From positions 496,001-560,000 of the forward strand of contig NZ_JACCBV010000001.1 in assembly GCF_013409785.1 (NCBI RefSeq): 64,000 nt of DNA. Reading direction: 5' to 3'. A program made the translations under genes and the position numbers. The number at the start of each line of letters is the position of its first letter. Position 1 is the stretch's first letter. A model generated the notes under the pieces. The model worked only from the letters and a program-made list of their open reading frames with translations. It did no database searches and was not told where the DNA came from. This document shows positions 7,870 through 15,822 of this stretch, piece by piece. The stretch is from Microbacterium immunditiarum (GTDB lineage: Bacteria > Actinomycetota > Actinomycetes > Actinomycetales > Microbacteriaceae).

Positions 7870-8711
7870 GCGGTCGCCTCGCCGTCGGCGTGATGGTGGT
7901 GCGACTCCTCGGCATCGGGCGCGCCGACGACGACCAGCCGATCTCCCGCGCGCAGCACGAAGACGTGCGCGCCGTAGAGGTCGGTGAGCACGTCGGATCG
8001 CAGCACCTCCTGCGGCTTGCCGAGCATGAAGCGGCCGTTCGCGAGGTAGAGGATGCGGTCGACCTTGCCGAGCAGCGGGTTGATGTCGTGGGTGACGAGC
8101 AGCACGGATGCCCCGCTCCGCCGATGCCGGTCGATGAGGCCGACCACCGCCTGCTGGTTCGCGAGATCGAGGCTCGTGAGCGGCTCGTCGCACAGGAGGA
8201 GCCGCGGGTCGTCGGCGAGCGCCTGCCCGATGCGCAGGCGCTGCTGCTCGCCGCCCGACAGCGTGCCGGCGGGACGGTTCGCGAAGGCATCCGCCCCGAC
8301 CTCGTGCACGAGCCGGTCGATCCGCGCCCGGTCGCCGCGACGCGGCCACGGGAGACCGAACCGGTGCCCGTCGATGCCGAGCGCGACGAGGTCGCGGCCG
8401 CGCAGCGACGTGTCCGGCGGGAGCGGGCGCTGCTGCGGCACGTACCCGATGCGCCGGTTGCCGCGTCGCCGTACCGGCTCTCCGAGGGCCGTGATGGTGC
8501 CGGCGCTCAGGGGCTCAAGCCCGAGGATCGCCCGCAGCAGCGTCGTCTTGCCCGAGCCGCTCGGGCCGAGCACAGCGATGAGCTCGCCGGGCCGTACGTC
8601 CAGGTCGAGGCCGCTCCACAGCTCGCGATCGCCGCGGCGCAACGCGGCTTCGCGGATGGTCAGGGGCGAGGCATCCGTGTCGTTCCGCGTGTCCGCTGCG
8701 GACTGGGTCAT
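7866..8711 (-). CDS. znuC: Zinc ABC transporter ATP-binding protein
   Basis: A 281-residue ATPase that drives zinc uptake. Walker A is GPSGSGKTT (about residues 49-57), the Q-loop lies near YVPQQR, the signature is LSGGEQQR, Walker B is LLLCDEP and the switch His is in LLVTHD. The C-terminus carries a short ESHHHH tail that may bind metal. The start at 8711 overlaps the znuA stop by an ATGA, and the stop overlaps znuB, placing it as the second gene of a znuA-znuC-znuB operon. Confidence 0.94.
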   Translation of the reverse strand: MTQSAADTRNDTDASPLTIREAALRRGDRELWSGLDLDVRPGELIAVLGPSGSGKTTLLRAILGLEPLSAGTITALGEPVRRRGNRRIGYVPQQRPLPPDTSLRGRDLVALGIDGHRFGLPWPRRGDRARIDRLVHEVGADAFANRPAGTLSGGEQQRLRIGQALADDPRLLLCDEPLTSLDLANQQAVVGLIDRHRRSGASVLLVTHDINPLLGKVDRILYLANGRFMLGKPQEVLRSDVLTDLYGAHVFVLRAGDRLVVVGAPDAEESHHHHADGEATA

Positions 8712-9679
8712 GCGGCCAGTGCCTCCGCCAGCGCCGTCGCGTTCGCCTGCATCCACGAAAGGTAAGCCTGGCCCTCGGGGAGGGTCTCTGAGAACTCCAC
8801 GACGGGAACTCCCCGCGCGTCGGCCTCCTGCACGACGCGGGTCGTCTCGGCTCCGCCCGTCTGCGTGTTGGCGATCACCACGCGCACGTCGCCGCCGCCG
8901 ATGAGGTCGAGCGCCTCGAGGAGCGTCGCGGGCGGCACGTCCTGCCCCTCTTCGACGGCCTCGCTGAAGGCGTCGGGCGTGAGGTCGACCAGGCCTGCGG
9001 CCTCGACGAGATAGAGCGGAACGGGCTCGGTCACGAACAGGCCCGCACCGCCGTCGGCGGCCTCGATGTCGGCGAGCTGCGCTTCGATGCGCTCGATCTC
9101 CCCCGTGAACGACTCGGCGTTCGCCTGGAACACCTCCCCGTTGTCGGGGTCGAGCACCTCGAGCTCGGACGCGATGCCGATCGCGAGGTCGGCCATGGCC
9201 CGCACGTCGTACCAGACGTGCTCGTTGAAGCCCTCGATGTGCTCGTGGTCGTGGCCGTGGTCGCCCTCGTCTGCGTGCTCGTCGGAGTCGTCGCGCGCTG
9301 CCCCGCCCTCCCACGCCGACGAGAACTCGACCGCCGTGAGCACCTTCGCGTCGCTGCTGCTCGCCTCGACGAGCGAGTCGACGAACGAGTCGTACCCGCC
9401 GCCGTTCTCGATGACGAGCTGCGCGTGCGAGACCGCGAGCTGGTCACGGGCGCTCGGCTCGAACGAGTGCGGGTCGCCGCTCGCCGACGACACGATCGAG
9501 GTCACGTCGACGAGGTCGCCGCCGATCTCTTCGACGATCTGGCCGTACACGTCGGTCGACGCGACCACGGTGATCCGGCCGTCGGATGTACCCGCTCCGC
9601 TGCTCGCGCACCCGGCGAGCACGAGAACGGATGCAGCGGCCACTCCGGCCACCGCGAGGAGACGTCGATCGGTGCGCAT
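8708..9679 (-). CDS. znuA: Zinc-binding lipoprotein of the Znu transporter
   Basis: A 323-residue extracytoplasmic solute-binding lipoprotein of the cluster A-I family. The signal peptide ends in the lipobox LAGC (Cys near residue 24). A His/Asp-rich loop of about 20 residues (DSDEHADEGDHGHDHEH) precedes the conserved NEHVWYD, the usual zinc-specific loop. The ATG at 9679 lies just 6 nt after a -10 box and has no ribosome binding site, so the message is probably leaderless. It is the promoter-proximal gene of the zinc block and is preceded by a Zur-box-like palindrome. Confidence 0.94.
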   Translation of the reverse strand: MRTDRRLLAVAGVAAASVLVLAGCASSGAGTSDGRITVVASTDVYGQIVEEIGGDLVDVTSIVSSASGDPHSFEPSARDQLAVSHAQLVIENGGGYDSFVDSLVEASSSDAKVLTAVEFSSAWEGGAARDDSDEHADEGDHGHDHEHIEGFNEHVWYDVRAMADLAIGIASELEVLDPDNGEVFQANAESFTGEIERIEAQLADIEAADGGAGLFVTEPVPLYLVEAAGLVDLTPDAFSEAVEEGQDVPPATLLEALDLIGGGDVRVVIANTQTGGAETTRVVQEADARGVPVVEFSETLPEGQAYLSWMQANATALAEALAA

Positions 9680-9685
9680 GCACCA

Positions 9686-9714
9686 ACACTAACGCTACTG
9701 ATAATCGTTCTCAA
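9686..9714 (-). promoter_or_regulatory. znuA promoter, leaderless type
   Basis: On the minus strand, -35 TTGAGA (9709-9714), a 17-bp spacer and -10 TAGTGT (9686-9691). The -10 box ends 6 nt before the ATG of znuA, so transcription should start at or next to the start codon. Confidence 0.65.
9699..9713. promoter_or_regulatory. Zur-box-like operator
   Basis: The 15-mer TGATAATCGTTCTCA (minus strand TGAGAACGATTATCA) fits the actinobacterial Zur box pattern TGAnAAyGATTnTCA. It covers the -35 element and most of the spacer of the znuA promoter, where a repressor would block polymerase. No similar site is visible before rpmB. Confidence 0.75.
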
Positions 9715-9790
9715 CAAAGAGACGGTGAGTGTTGCCGCGCGGCCCCCACCTGATCGCGGGCGGAACACGGGCCGCCTGCAGCGGGCCGCG

Positions 9791-11518
9791 TCAGGCGATC
9801 TCGCCCGCGGCCACGGTCTCGGCCAGCGCGTGCACGCGCGGCAGGTGATGCGTGCCGTAGAACTCGGCCGAGGTCAGCCGCTCCGCGTCGGCGGGGCCGC
9901 GGTTCTCATGCGCGAGCACCGCGGCGACCGTGAGCGCGTGCATCCAGCTGCCCGCGAGCGTGCCCAGCAGCAGCAGGTACGGCACGCTCACAGCGAAGGC
10001 GTCGCGGGGCGAGTCCGCGAACCCGAGCAGGTCGGCGGTGGCGCGACGGGCCGCCGCGAGCGCGCGCTCCAGACGGTCCGCGTTGCGCGCGGCATCCGGC
10101 CCCTCGACCCCGCGCAGCTGCGCGATCGTCCCTTCGATGCGCGTGAAGAGCTCCTCGGCGGTCGCGCCCCCGTCGCGCAGCACCTTGCGGCCGACGAGGT
10201 CGTTCGACTGGATCGCGGTCGTGCCCTCGTAGATCGGCGTGATGCGGATGTCGCGGTAATGCTGCGCGGCACCGGTCTCTTCGATGTAGCCCATGCCTCC
10301 GTAGACCTGGATGGCGTCGCTCGTGAGCTGGACGGCGTCCTCGGTCGTCCAGCCCTTGAGGATCGGCACGAAGAACTCGGCGAGCTTCAGCTCGGACGGG
10401 TCGCTCTCGGCGCGGTCCAGCAGATCGGCGGCGTAGACGCCGAGGGCGCGCATCGCGAAGATCTTGCTCGACATCGACAGCAGCAGCCGGCGCACGTCGG
10501 GGTGCTCCGCGATCGGCGCGCGGCCGTCACGACCGAGCACCGCGCCCTGCACCCGCTCCGAGGCATAGGCCGCGGCCTGCTGGTACGCGCGATCGGCGAT
10601 GCCCGTCGCCTGGAACCCCATGCCCGCACGGGCGGAGTTCATCATGACGAACATGCCCGCGAGTCCCCCGCCGACCTCGCCCACGAGGTAGCCGGTGGCG
10701 TCCTCGTACGAGAGCACGCACGTGGGGCTGCCGTGGATCCCGAGCTTGTGCTCGATCGAGACGGTCGTGATGGCGTTGCGCTTCCCGAGGCTGCCGTCCG
10801 AGTTCACGAGGAACTTCGGCGCGACGAACAGCGACAGGCCCCTCGCGCCCTCGGGCGCGCCGGGCGTGCGCGCGAGCACGAGGTGCACGATGTTCTCGGC
10901 GACGTCGTGGTCGCCCCACGTGATGAAGATCTTCTGACCGCGGATGCCCCAGCCGCCGTCCTCGCGCTGCGTCGCCGTCGTGCGGATCGCGCCGAGGTCG
11001 GTGCCGGCATCCGGCTCGGTGAGGTTCATCGTGCCGGTCCACTCGCCCGAGACGAGCTTCGTGAGGTACGTCTCGCGGATCTCGTCGGATGCCGCGGCGT
11101 CGAGCGCGTGGATCTGTCCGGCGGTCAGCAGCCAGCACAGCGCGAACGCGGCGTTCGAGCCGTTCCAGATCTCGCCGAGCCCCGCGCGGATCGCCCCAGG
11201 CAGTCCGTCGCCGCCCGCCGACACGGGCGCCTCGGCGGTGACCCAGCCGGCTTCGACGAACGCGCGGTAGGCCTCGGCGAAACCCTCGGGCAGTCGCACC
11301 TGGCCGTCTTCGAGGCGCGCGCCGATGCGATCGCCGACCGTCTGGAGGGGCGCGAGGACGGATGCCGCGAAGTCGCCGGCGCCCGCGATCACCTCGGCCG
11401 CGTCCTCGGCCGTCAGCTCACCGCCGGTGGCTCGCGCGACGACGTCGAGTCCGAACGCCTCGCCGAAGAGGAACGTGTAGTCATCGACAGGCGGTGAGTA
11501 CGAGGCTGCATCGACCAT
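9791..11518 (-). CDS. Acyl-CoA dehydrogenase
   Basis: A 575-residue FAD acyl-CoA dehydrogenase, cytoplasmic. The flavin and substrate region has MNLTEPDAGTDL and IFITWGDHD; the C-terminal catalytic segment reads IYEGTTAIQSNDLVGRK, with the Glu of YEGT as catalytic base. The extra N-terminal and C-terminal parts make it longer than the usual 380 residues and resemble the DmdC/long FadE group rather than short-chain enzymes. The ATG at 11518 has GGAGGAG 5 nt upstream. It is a single gene, divergent from the glycosyltransferase; the acyl chain cannot be predicted. Confidence 0.85.
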   Translation of the reverse strand: MVDAASYSPPVDDYTFLFGEAFGLDVVARATGGELTAEDAAEVIAGAGDFAASVLAPLQTVGDRIGARLEDGQVRLPEGFAEAYRAFVEAGWVTAEAPVSAGGDGLPGAIRAGLGEIWNGSNAAFALCWLLTAGQIHALDAAASDEIRETYLTKLVSGEWTGTMNLTEPDAGTDLGAIRTTATQREDGGWGIRGQKIFITWGDHDVAENIVHLVLARTPGAPEGARGLSLFVAPKFLVNSDGSLGKRNAITTVSIEHKLGIHGSPTCVLSYEDATGYLVGEVGGGLAGMFVMMNSARAGMGFQATGIADRAYQQAAAYASERVQGAVLGRDGRAPIAEHPDVRRLLLSMSSKIFAMRALGVYAADLLDRAESDPSELKLAEFFVPILKGWTTEDAVQLTSDAIQVYGGMGYIEETGAAQHYRDIRITPIYEGTTAIQSNDLVGRKVLRDGGATAEELFTRIEGTIAQLRGVEGPDAARNADRLERALAAARRATADLLGFADSPRDAFAVSVPYLLLLGTLAGSWMHALTVAAVLAHENRGPADAERLTSAEFYGTHHLPRVHALAETVAAGEIA

Positions 11519-11547
11519 GAAAGCTCCTCCGGTTGGGACTGAGGTTC

Positions 11548-11553
11548 ATCATA
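11548..11553 (-). promoter_or_regulatory. Putative -10 box of the acyl-CoA dehydrogenase gene
   Basis: TATGAT on the minus strand, 29 nt before the start codon, with a Shine-Dalgarno sequence between. The -35 region is weak (TGCCGG at 17 bp), so this is tentative. Confidence 0.35.
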
Positions 11554-11650
11554 CGCGAGACGCGGTATCACCGGCATGCGCGCTCCATCGCGTGACACAA
11601 CGGGTCCGGCGGCGTCAACCCCCATGAGGCCGTCAGCCGGAAGGCCTACC

Positions 11651-13486
11651 GTGCAGGATGTGACCTCCCTCACCGAGCACGACAGCGCCCGGAACGCGAC
11701 GCTGCCGCCGGCGCGGCACCTCGCGGTGACGTGGGGCATCCCCGACGAGTACGGCGGCATGACGGCCGCACTCCTCCACCGATCGCGCGCGTTCCACCGC
11801 GCGGCGGGCGTCGACGTCGACGTCGTCACGTTCGACGAGCGGCCCGACTACCCCGCCGTGCGCGAGCGGCTGCGCGCGCGCGGCGCGCTGTGCGACGGCA
11901 TCCGGATCCTCAACATCCACGAGCACTTCCGCGAGGTCGACCGCGAGCCCGTGGCGGGAACGGTGCGGCCTGCAGCGGTGCGGAGACCACCCGACGAAGA
12001 GATCGGCGGAGAATCGGGGGCGGTGCTCCGGTGGATGGACGATGGCGAGGTCGTCCGAGCCGAGCACCGGCGCCCCGACGGGACGACGGCCGTCGTCGAG
12101 GAGCACCGGCGAGGGGGTGGGCGGCTCATCACGTCGTTCGACCGCTCCGGCCGGGCGACCGGCCAGTGGCGGTCGGCGCGTGCCTTCCGGTTCGCGTGGC
12201 TCGACGAGCTGATCGCGGATGCCCCGGCCGTGGTGGTGGTCGACAGCAAGACCGCCGCCCGGTCGATGCAGCACTACCAGCGCACGAACGTCACGCTCAT
12301 CCACCTCGTGCACGGTGCGCACACCGACCGCCAGGGCCGGCTCACGGCGGCGCGGCGCCCTGTGTTCGAGAACCTCCCTCGGTGGGACGCCGTGGCGTTC
12401 CTCACCGAGACGCAGCGCAGAGCGGCGATCGAGCTGCTCGGCGACCCCGGCAACCTCGTCGTGGCTCCAAACGGGGTCACGGTGCCTTCCGACGTGCCGC
12501 GTCTCCCCTCCGACCGCCTGCACGGCGTGATCGTCTCGCGGCTGAGCAGCGCGAAACGGCTCGACCACGCGCTGCGGATCATCGCCGCCGTGCGCGAGCG
12601 CGGCATCCCGATCACGGCCGACATCGTCGGCGACGGTCCCCGCCGCGCCGTGCTCGAGGCCGAGGCGGCGCGGCTCGGTCTCGGCGACGCCGTGCGCTTC
12701 ACGGGTTACCGCGAGGACACGCCCGACTTCGTGCGCCGCGGCGCATGGACGCTGCTCACGAGCAGGTCCGAGGGCGAGTCGCTCGCGCTGGTGGAGGCGA
12801 TGGCGGTCGGGTGCGTGCCCGTCGCGTACGACATCCCCTATGGTCCCGCCGACGTCATCGACGACGGCCGCAACGGATGCCTCATCCCCGAGGGCGACCA
12901 CGAGGCGGCGGCATCCGCGCTCGCCCGGGTGTGCACTCAGGAAGAGGGCGCGCTCGCCGCGATGCGGCGCCACGCGCGCGACACCGCGCGGAAGTTCGAC
13001 GACGCCGGGGTCGCGCAGCTGTGGGCGGAGATCGAACGCGACGCCGCCGACCGCCGCGCGCGACGGGCGCCGGTCGACGACGGCGCCCTGCGGCGCGTGA
13101 GGGTGCGGATGCGCCGCCGCCGGTACGTCGTGACGGCGCTCGTTCGCGACCCGCGATCCGCGGCGGCCGTCGAGGTGCGTCTCGTGTCTCCGCGCGGGTT
13201 CACGACGCGAGCGCTCCTGCGAGGTGTCGGTCCGGTCCGGTACGCGCGCGTGCCCGAGCGCGACTCGGCCCGACTCGGGGGCGACGCCGTGCGGACCACC
13301 TTCCTTCTCCGCACGAAGGACGACACCGTCACCGTGGACGCGGGGTTGCGGCATCCGGACCCCCGCTCCCTTCCCCGCCGGGCGATCGATCTCGCGCGGC
13401 GGGTCTTGGGCGGGCGCCCCGGTCGCGGACCGGCACGTCGCAGCCGCACGTCCGGGACGACAGCAGGACGAGCCGCGATGCCCTGA
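11651..13486 (+). CDS. GT4 glycosyltransferase, wall teichoic acid glucosyltransferase-like
   Basis: A retaining glycosyltransferase of about 611 residues. The N-terminal Rossmann half carries GIPDEYGGMTAALLHRSRAF. The C-terminal GT-B half has SRLSSAKRLDHALRI, DIVGDGPRR, FTGYREDTPDF and the sugar-nucleotide motif SRSEGESLALVEAMAVGC. The middle insertion with SKTAARSMQHY and LVHGAHT is typical of TagE-like poly(glycerol-phosphate) alpha-glucosyltransferases, so it probably decorates a cell-wall polymer. I chose the GTG at 11651 because GGAAGG lies 6 nt upstream; ATGs at 11576 and 11624 have no ribosome binding site. The tail is Arg-rich. No other wall-polymer gene is adjacent, and it converges with the ligase gene with a 12-bp gap. 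Confidence 0.78.
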   Translation: MQDVTSLTEHDSARNATLPPARHLAVTWGIPDEYGGMTAALLHRSRAFHRAAGVDVDVVTFDERPDYPAVRERLRARGALCDGIRILNIHEHFREVDREPVAGTVRPAAVRRPPDEEIGGESGAVLRWMDDGEVVRAEHRRPDGTTAVVEEHRRGGGRLITSFDRSGRATGQWRSARAFRFAWLDELIADAPAVVVVDSKTAARSMQHYQRTNVTLIHLVHGAHTDRQGRLTAARRPVFENLPRWDAVAFLTETQRRAAIELLGDPGNLVVAPNGVTVPSDVPRLPSDRLHGVIVSRLSSAKRLDHALRIIAAVRERGIPITADIVGDGPRRAVLEAEAARLGLGDAVRFTGYREDTPDFVRRGAWTLLTSRSEGESLALVEAMAVGCVPVAYDIPYGPADVIDDGRNGCLIPEGDHEAAASALARVCTQEEGALAAMRRHARDTARKFDDAGVAQLWAEIERDAADRRARRAPVDDGALRRVRVRMRRRRYVVTALVRDPRSAAAVEVRLVSPRGFTTRALLRGVGPVRYARVPERDSARLGGDAVRTTFLLRTKDDTVTVDAGLRHPDPRSLPRRAIDLARRVLGGRPGRGPARRSRTSGTTAGRAAMP

Positions 13487-13498
13487 CTTCGCGCGAGA

Positions 13499-15097
13499 TC
13501 AGTCCCGGTCCCCGACGATTCGCGCCGCAAGCCGCCGCAGTTCCCCGCGCTGGATCTTGCCCAGCGCCGTGCGCGGGAGCTCGTCGACGTGCAGTGACAC
13601 CTCGGGCCACTTGTACTTCGCGAGTGAAGTCGACGCGAGAAGCTCGCGCAGGCGCTCGAGCGTGACGGGCGCGTCGCCCTCATGCACGAAGACCACGCGC
13701 TCGCCGAGCCGCTCATCGGGCACGCCGGTCACAGCGAATGACGGAAGGTGCGTGAACCCCGAGAGCACCTGCTCGAGCTCTTGCGGAGAGATGTTCTCGC
13801 CACCGCGGATCACGATCTCCTTCCTGCGGTCGGTGATGGTGAGGTACCCCTCCGCCGTGAGTGTCGCGATGTCGCCCGTGCGGAACCAACCTCGATCGAA
13901 CGCGGCCGCCGTCTCTGCCGGATCGGTGAAGTACCCGTCGACGAGAGACGGGGAGCGAACGAAGAGCTCGCCTGGCGTGCCGGCCGTGACGACCACGCCG
14001 CGCTCATCGCGGATCTCAAGCTCGCAACCCGGCAGAGCACGACCGTCATGGCTGAGGCGGGCCTCCATCGGGTCGTCCGGCCGTGTGATGGTGAGCATGA
14101 ACGTCTCGCTCATGCCGAAGCCACGGAGCACCTTCCCACCGAGGGCCGCCTCCGCGCGGCGGACGAAGTCGGCGGACATCCGTGATCCGCCGACGGTCCA
14201 CAAGCGAAACCCCGACGTACGGGCCCGCGCCTCGGGGGGCAGCGCCGCGAGGTCGGCGATGTAGGTGGGCGTCACGAGAGCGTATGTGCACGCATTGCGC
14301 TGGATGATCTCGACAGCGGCCAGCGGGTCCCAGCGATCCTGCGGAGCCAGCAGGGCACCCGCTGCGATCGCTGTGCGCAATCCCCACTGCAGGCCCCCGA
14401 CGTGTCCGAACGTCGCAGGCGCGAACACGCCGTCGGATGCATGGAGCCCGAGAGTGCGAACCCAGTTCCACAGCGAGAACGAGGTGCCCCCCACGGTGTG
14501 CGCGATGCCTTTCGGTGTCCCCGTCGTGCCGGATGAGAACACGATGAAGTCGAGGTCGTCTCGCTCTCGACGCACGGGCCGGACGGCGGGCTGCGTGGCG
14601 GCGAGCTGCGCCGACCCGGGCCACTCGATGAAATCCGACTCGGCCGGCCCTACGGCGACGGGACGGAACCCCGCGAGTCCTGCGGCACGCAGCCCGTCCC
14701 GCAGTCGCTCGCCCCTCGCGAGGCCCGGCACGACGACCATCCGGGCGTCCGTGACGGCCGCCGCACGCTGAACATCCCTGCCGCTTTCGCGCGCGCTCAT
14801 CGCGACGGCGGTCGCGCCCAGTGCGCTCAGACCGAGATAGGCCGTCACGTACTCGAGGCAGTTCGTCAGGGCGATAACCACTCGGTCTCCCCGCGACACC
14901 CCCTCATTGCGGAACCAGTCAGCCGCGTTCCGAGTCGCACGTTCGAGTTCGCCGTACGTGACCGTCGCACCGGCGTCATCGGCGACCGCAATCCGGTGGG
15001 GATCACGACTCGCGTGCTGGACGAGCGCCTCAACGATGTCGGGATAGGCGTTGGCATCGCGCGCGGGGATGACTCGTGGGGCGGTCATGGCACTCAT
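13499..15097 (-). CDS. AMP-dependent acyl-CoA ligase
   Basis: A 532-residue ANL-superfamily ligase that would activate a carboxylic acid with ATP and CoA. The P-loop is FSSGTTGTPKG, then GFGMSETFM (A5 region), GWFRTGDIA and the hinge TDRRKEIVIRGGENISP; the catalytic Lys is in ALGKIQRGEL near the end. The closest named group by look is cyclohexanecarboxylate/long-chain-type CoA ligases, but the substrate cannot be read from sequence. It is the last gene of the amidohydrolase-to-ligase operon; the ATG at 15097 overlaps the SDR stop (ATGA), and a second ATG lies at 15088. Confidence 0.85.
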   Translation of the reverse strand: MSAMTAPRVIPARDANAYPDIVEALVQHASRDPHRIAVADDAGATVTYGELERATRNAADWFRNEGVSRGDRVVIALTNCLEYVTAYLGLSALGATAVAMSARESGRDVQRAAAVTDARMVVVPGLARGERLRDGLRAAGLAGFRPVAVGPAESDFIEWPGSAQLAATQPAVRPVRRERDDLDFIVFSSGTTGTPKGIAHTVGGTSFSLWNWVRTLGLHASDGVFAPATFGHVGGLQWGLRTAIAAGALLAPQDRWDPLAAVEIIQRNACTYALVTPTYIADLAALPPEARARTSGFRLWTVGGSRMSADFVRRAEAALGGKVLRGFGMSETFMLTITRPDDPMEARLSHDGRALPGCELEIRDERGVVVTAGTPGELFVRSPSLVDGYFTDPAETAAAFDRGWFRTGDIATLTAEGYLTITDRRKEIVIRGGENISPQELEQVLSGFTHLPSFAVTGVPDERLGERVVFVHEGDAPVTLERLRELLASTSLAKYKWPEVSLHVDELPRTALGKIQRGELRRLAARIVGDRD

Positions 15098-15822
15098 GCC
15101 GTGTATCCACCGTCGACGTTTAGGTGCGAACCGGTCATGAAAGAGGAGTCCGGTCCGAGGAGGAAGGCGACGGCGCCCGCGATCTCGGTGGGATCGCCTG
15201 TTCGTCGCATCGGCGTGCGGCCCATGAGCAGGTCGTGTCCGCGGCTGCCCGGCACCAGGTGCGCAGTCATGTCCGTGTCGATGACTCCCGGGGCGACCGA
15301 GTTCACTCGAATGTTGTCGCGCGCCCACTCCAGCGCGAGCGCCTGAGTCAGACCACGGACGGCGAACTTGCTAGCGACGTAGGCGGCCATCTTCGCGTGT
15401 GCGACGAACGCCTCGATCGACGTGATGTTGACGATGCTGCCGCCCGCGTCGAAGTGGTTGTGAGCTTGAACGGAGGCGGTGAACACCGAGGTCACGTTGA
15501 TGTCCATCACGCGCGCGAACTCATCGCGCGGGAGCTCGGCAGAGGGCCCGAGTTGTGAGACCCCGACGTTGTTGACGAGACCGACAAGGGGGACGCCGCG
15601 CGCGACGATCGCATCGAGCGCGCCCTCGATGCCGTCGGCGATGTCTCCGGCGACAGGAATGAATCCGCTGCCCAGCTCCCCCGCCCGCTGCTCCAGACGC
15701 GTCGCATCACGGCCCGTCCCGGCTACGGTATAGCCGTCCTCCACGAGGCGCCGTGCCACAGCGAGCCCGATTCCCCGGCTCGCACCGGTCACGACGACGC
15801 CTGCGCGAGTCGCCGAAGTCAT
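15094..15822 (-). CDS. SDR-family dehydrogenase/reductase
   Basis: A 242-residue classical short-chain dehydrogenase. The cofactor loop is TGASRGIG (residues 12-19), followed by NNVGVSQ, the catalytic Ser in NITSIEAF and YVASK. The C-terminus GSHLNVDGGYTA is typical of FabG-like enzymes. It probably oxidises or reduces a hydroxyacyl-CoA or cyclic alcohol intermediate of the surrounding pathway. Both ends overlap neighbours by ATGA, so it is coupled to the FAD-linked oxidase and the ligase. Confidence 0.88.
   Translation of the reverse strand: MTSATRAGVVVTGASRGIGLAVARRLVEDGYTVAGTGRDATRLEQRAGELGSGFIPVAGDIADGIEGALDAIVARGVPLVGLVNNVGVSQLGPSAELPRDEFARVMDINVTSVFTASVQAHNHFDAGGSIVNITSIEAFVAHAKMAAYVASKFAVRGLTQALALEWARDNIRVNSVAPGVIDTDMTAHLVPGSRGHDLLMGRTPMRRTGDPTEIAGAVAFLLGPDSSFMTGSHLNVDGGYTA

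Noticed and set aside
9218..11497. 759-codon plus-strand frame
   Set aside because: Antisense to the acyl-CoA dehydrogenase and znuA; no domain motif, His/Arg/Asp-rich as expected of a reverse-frame shadow.
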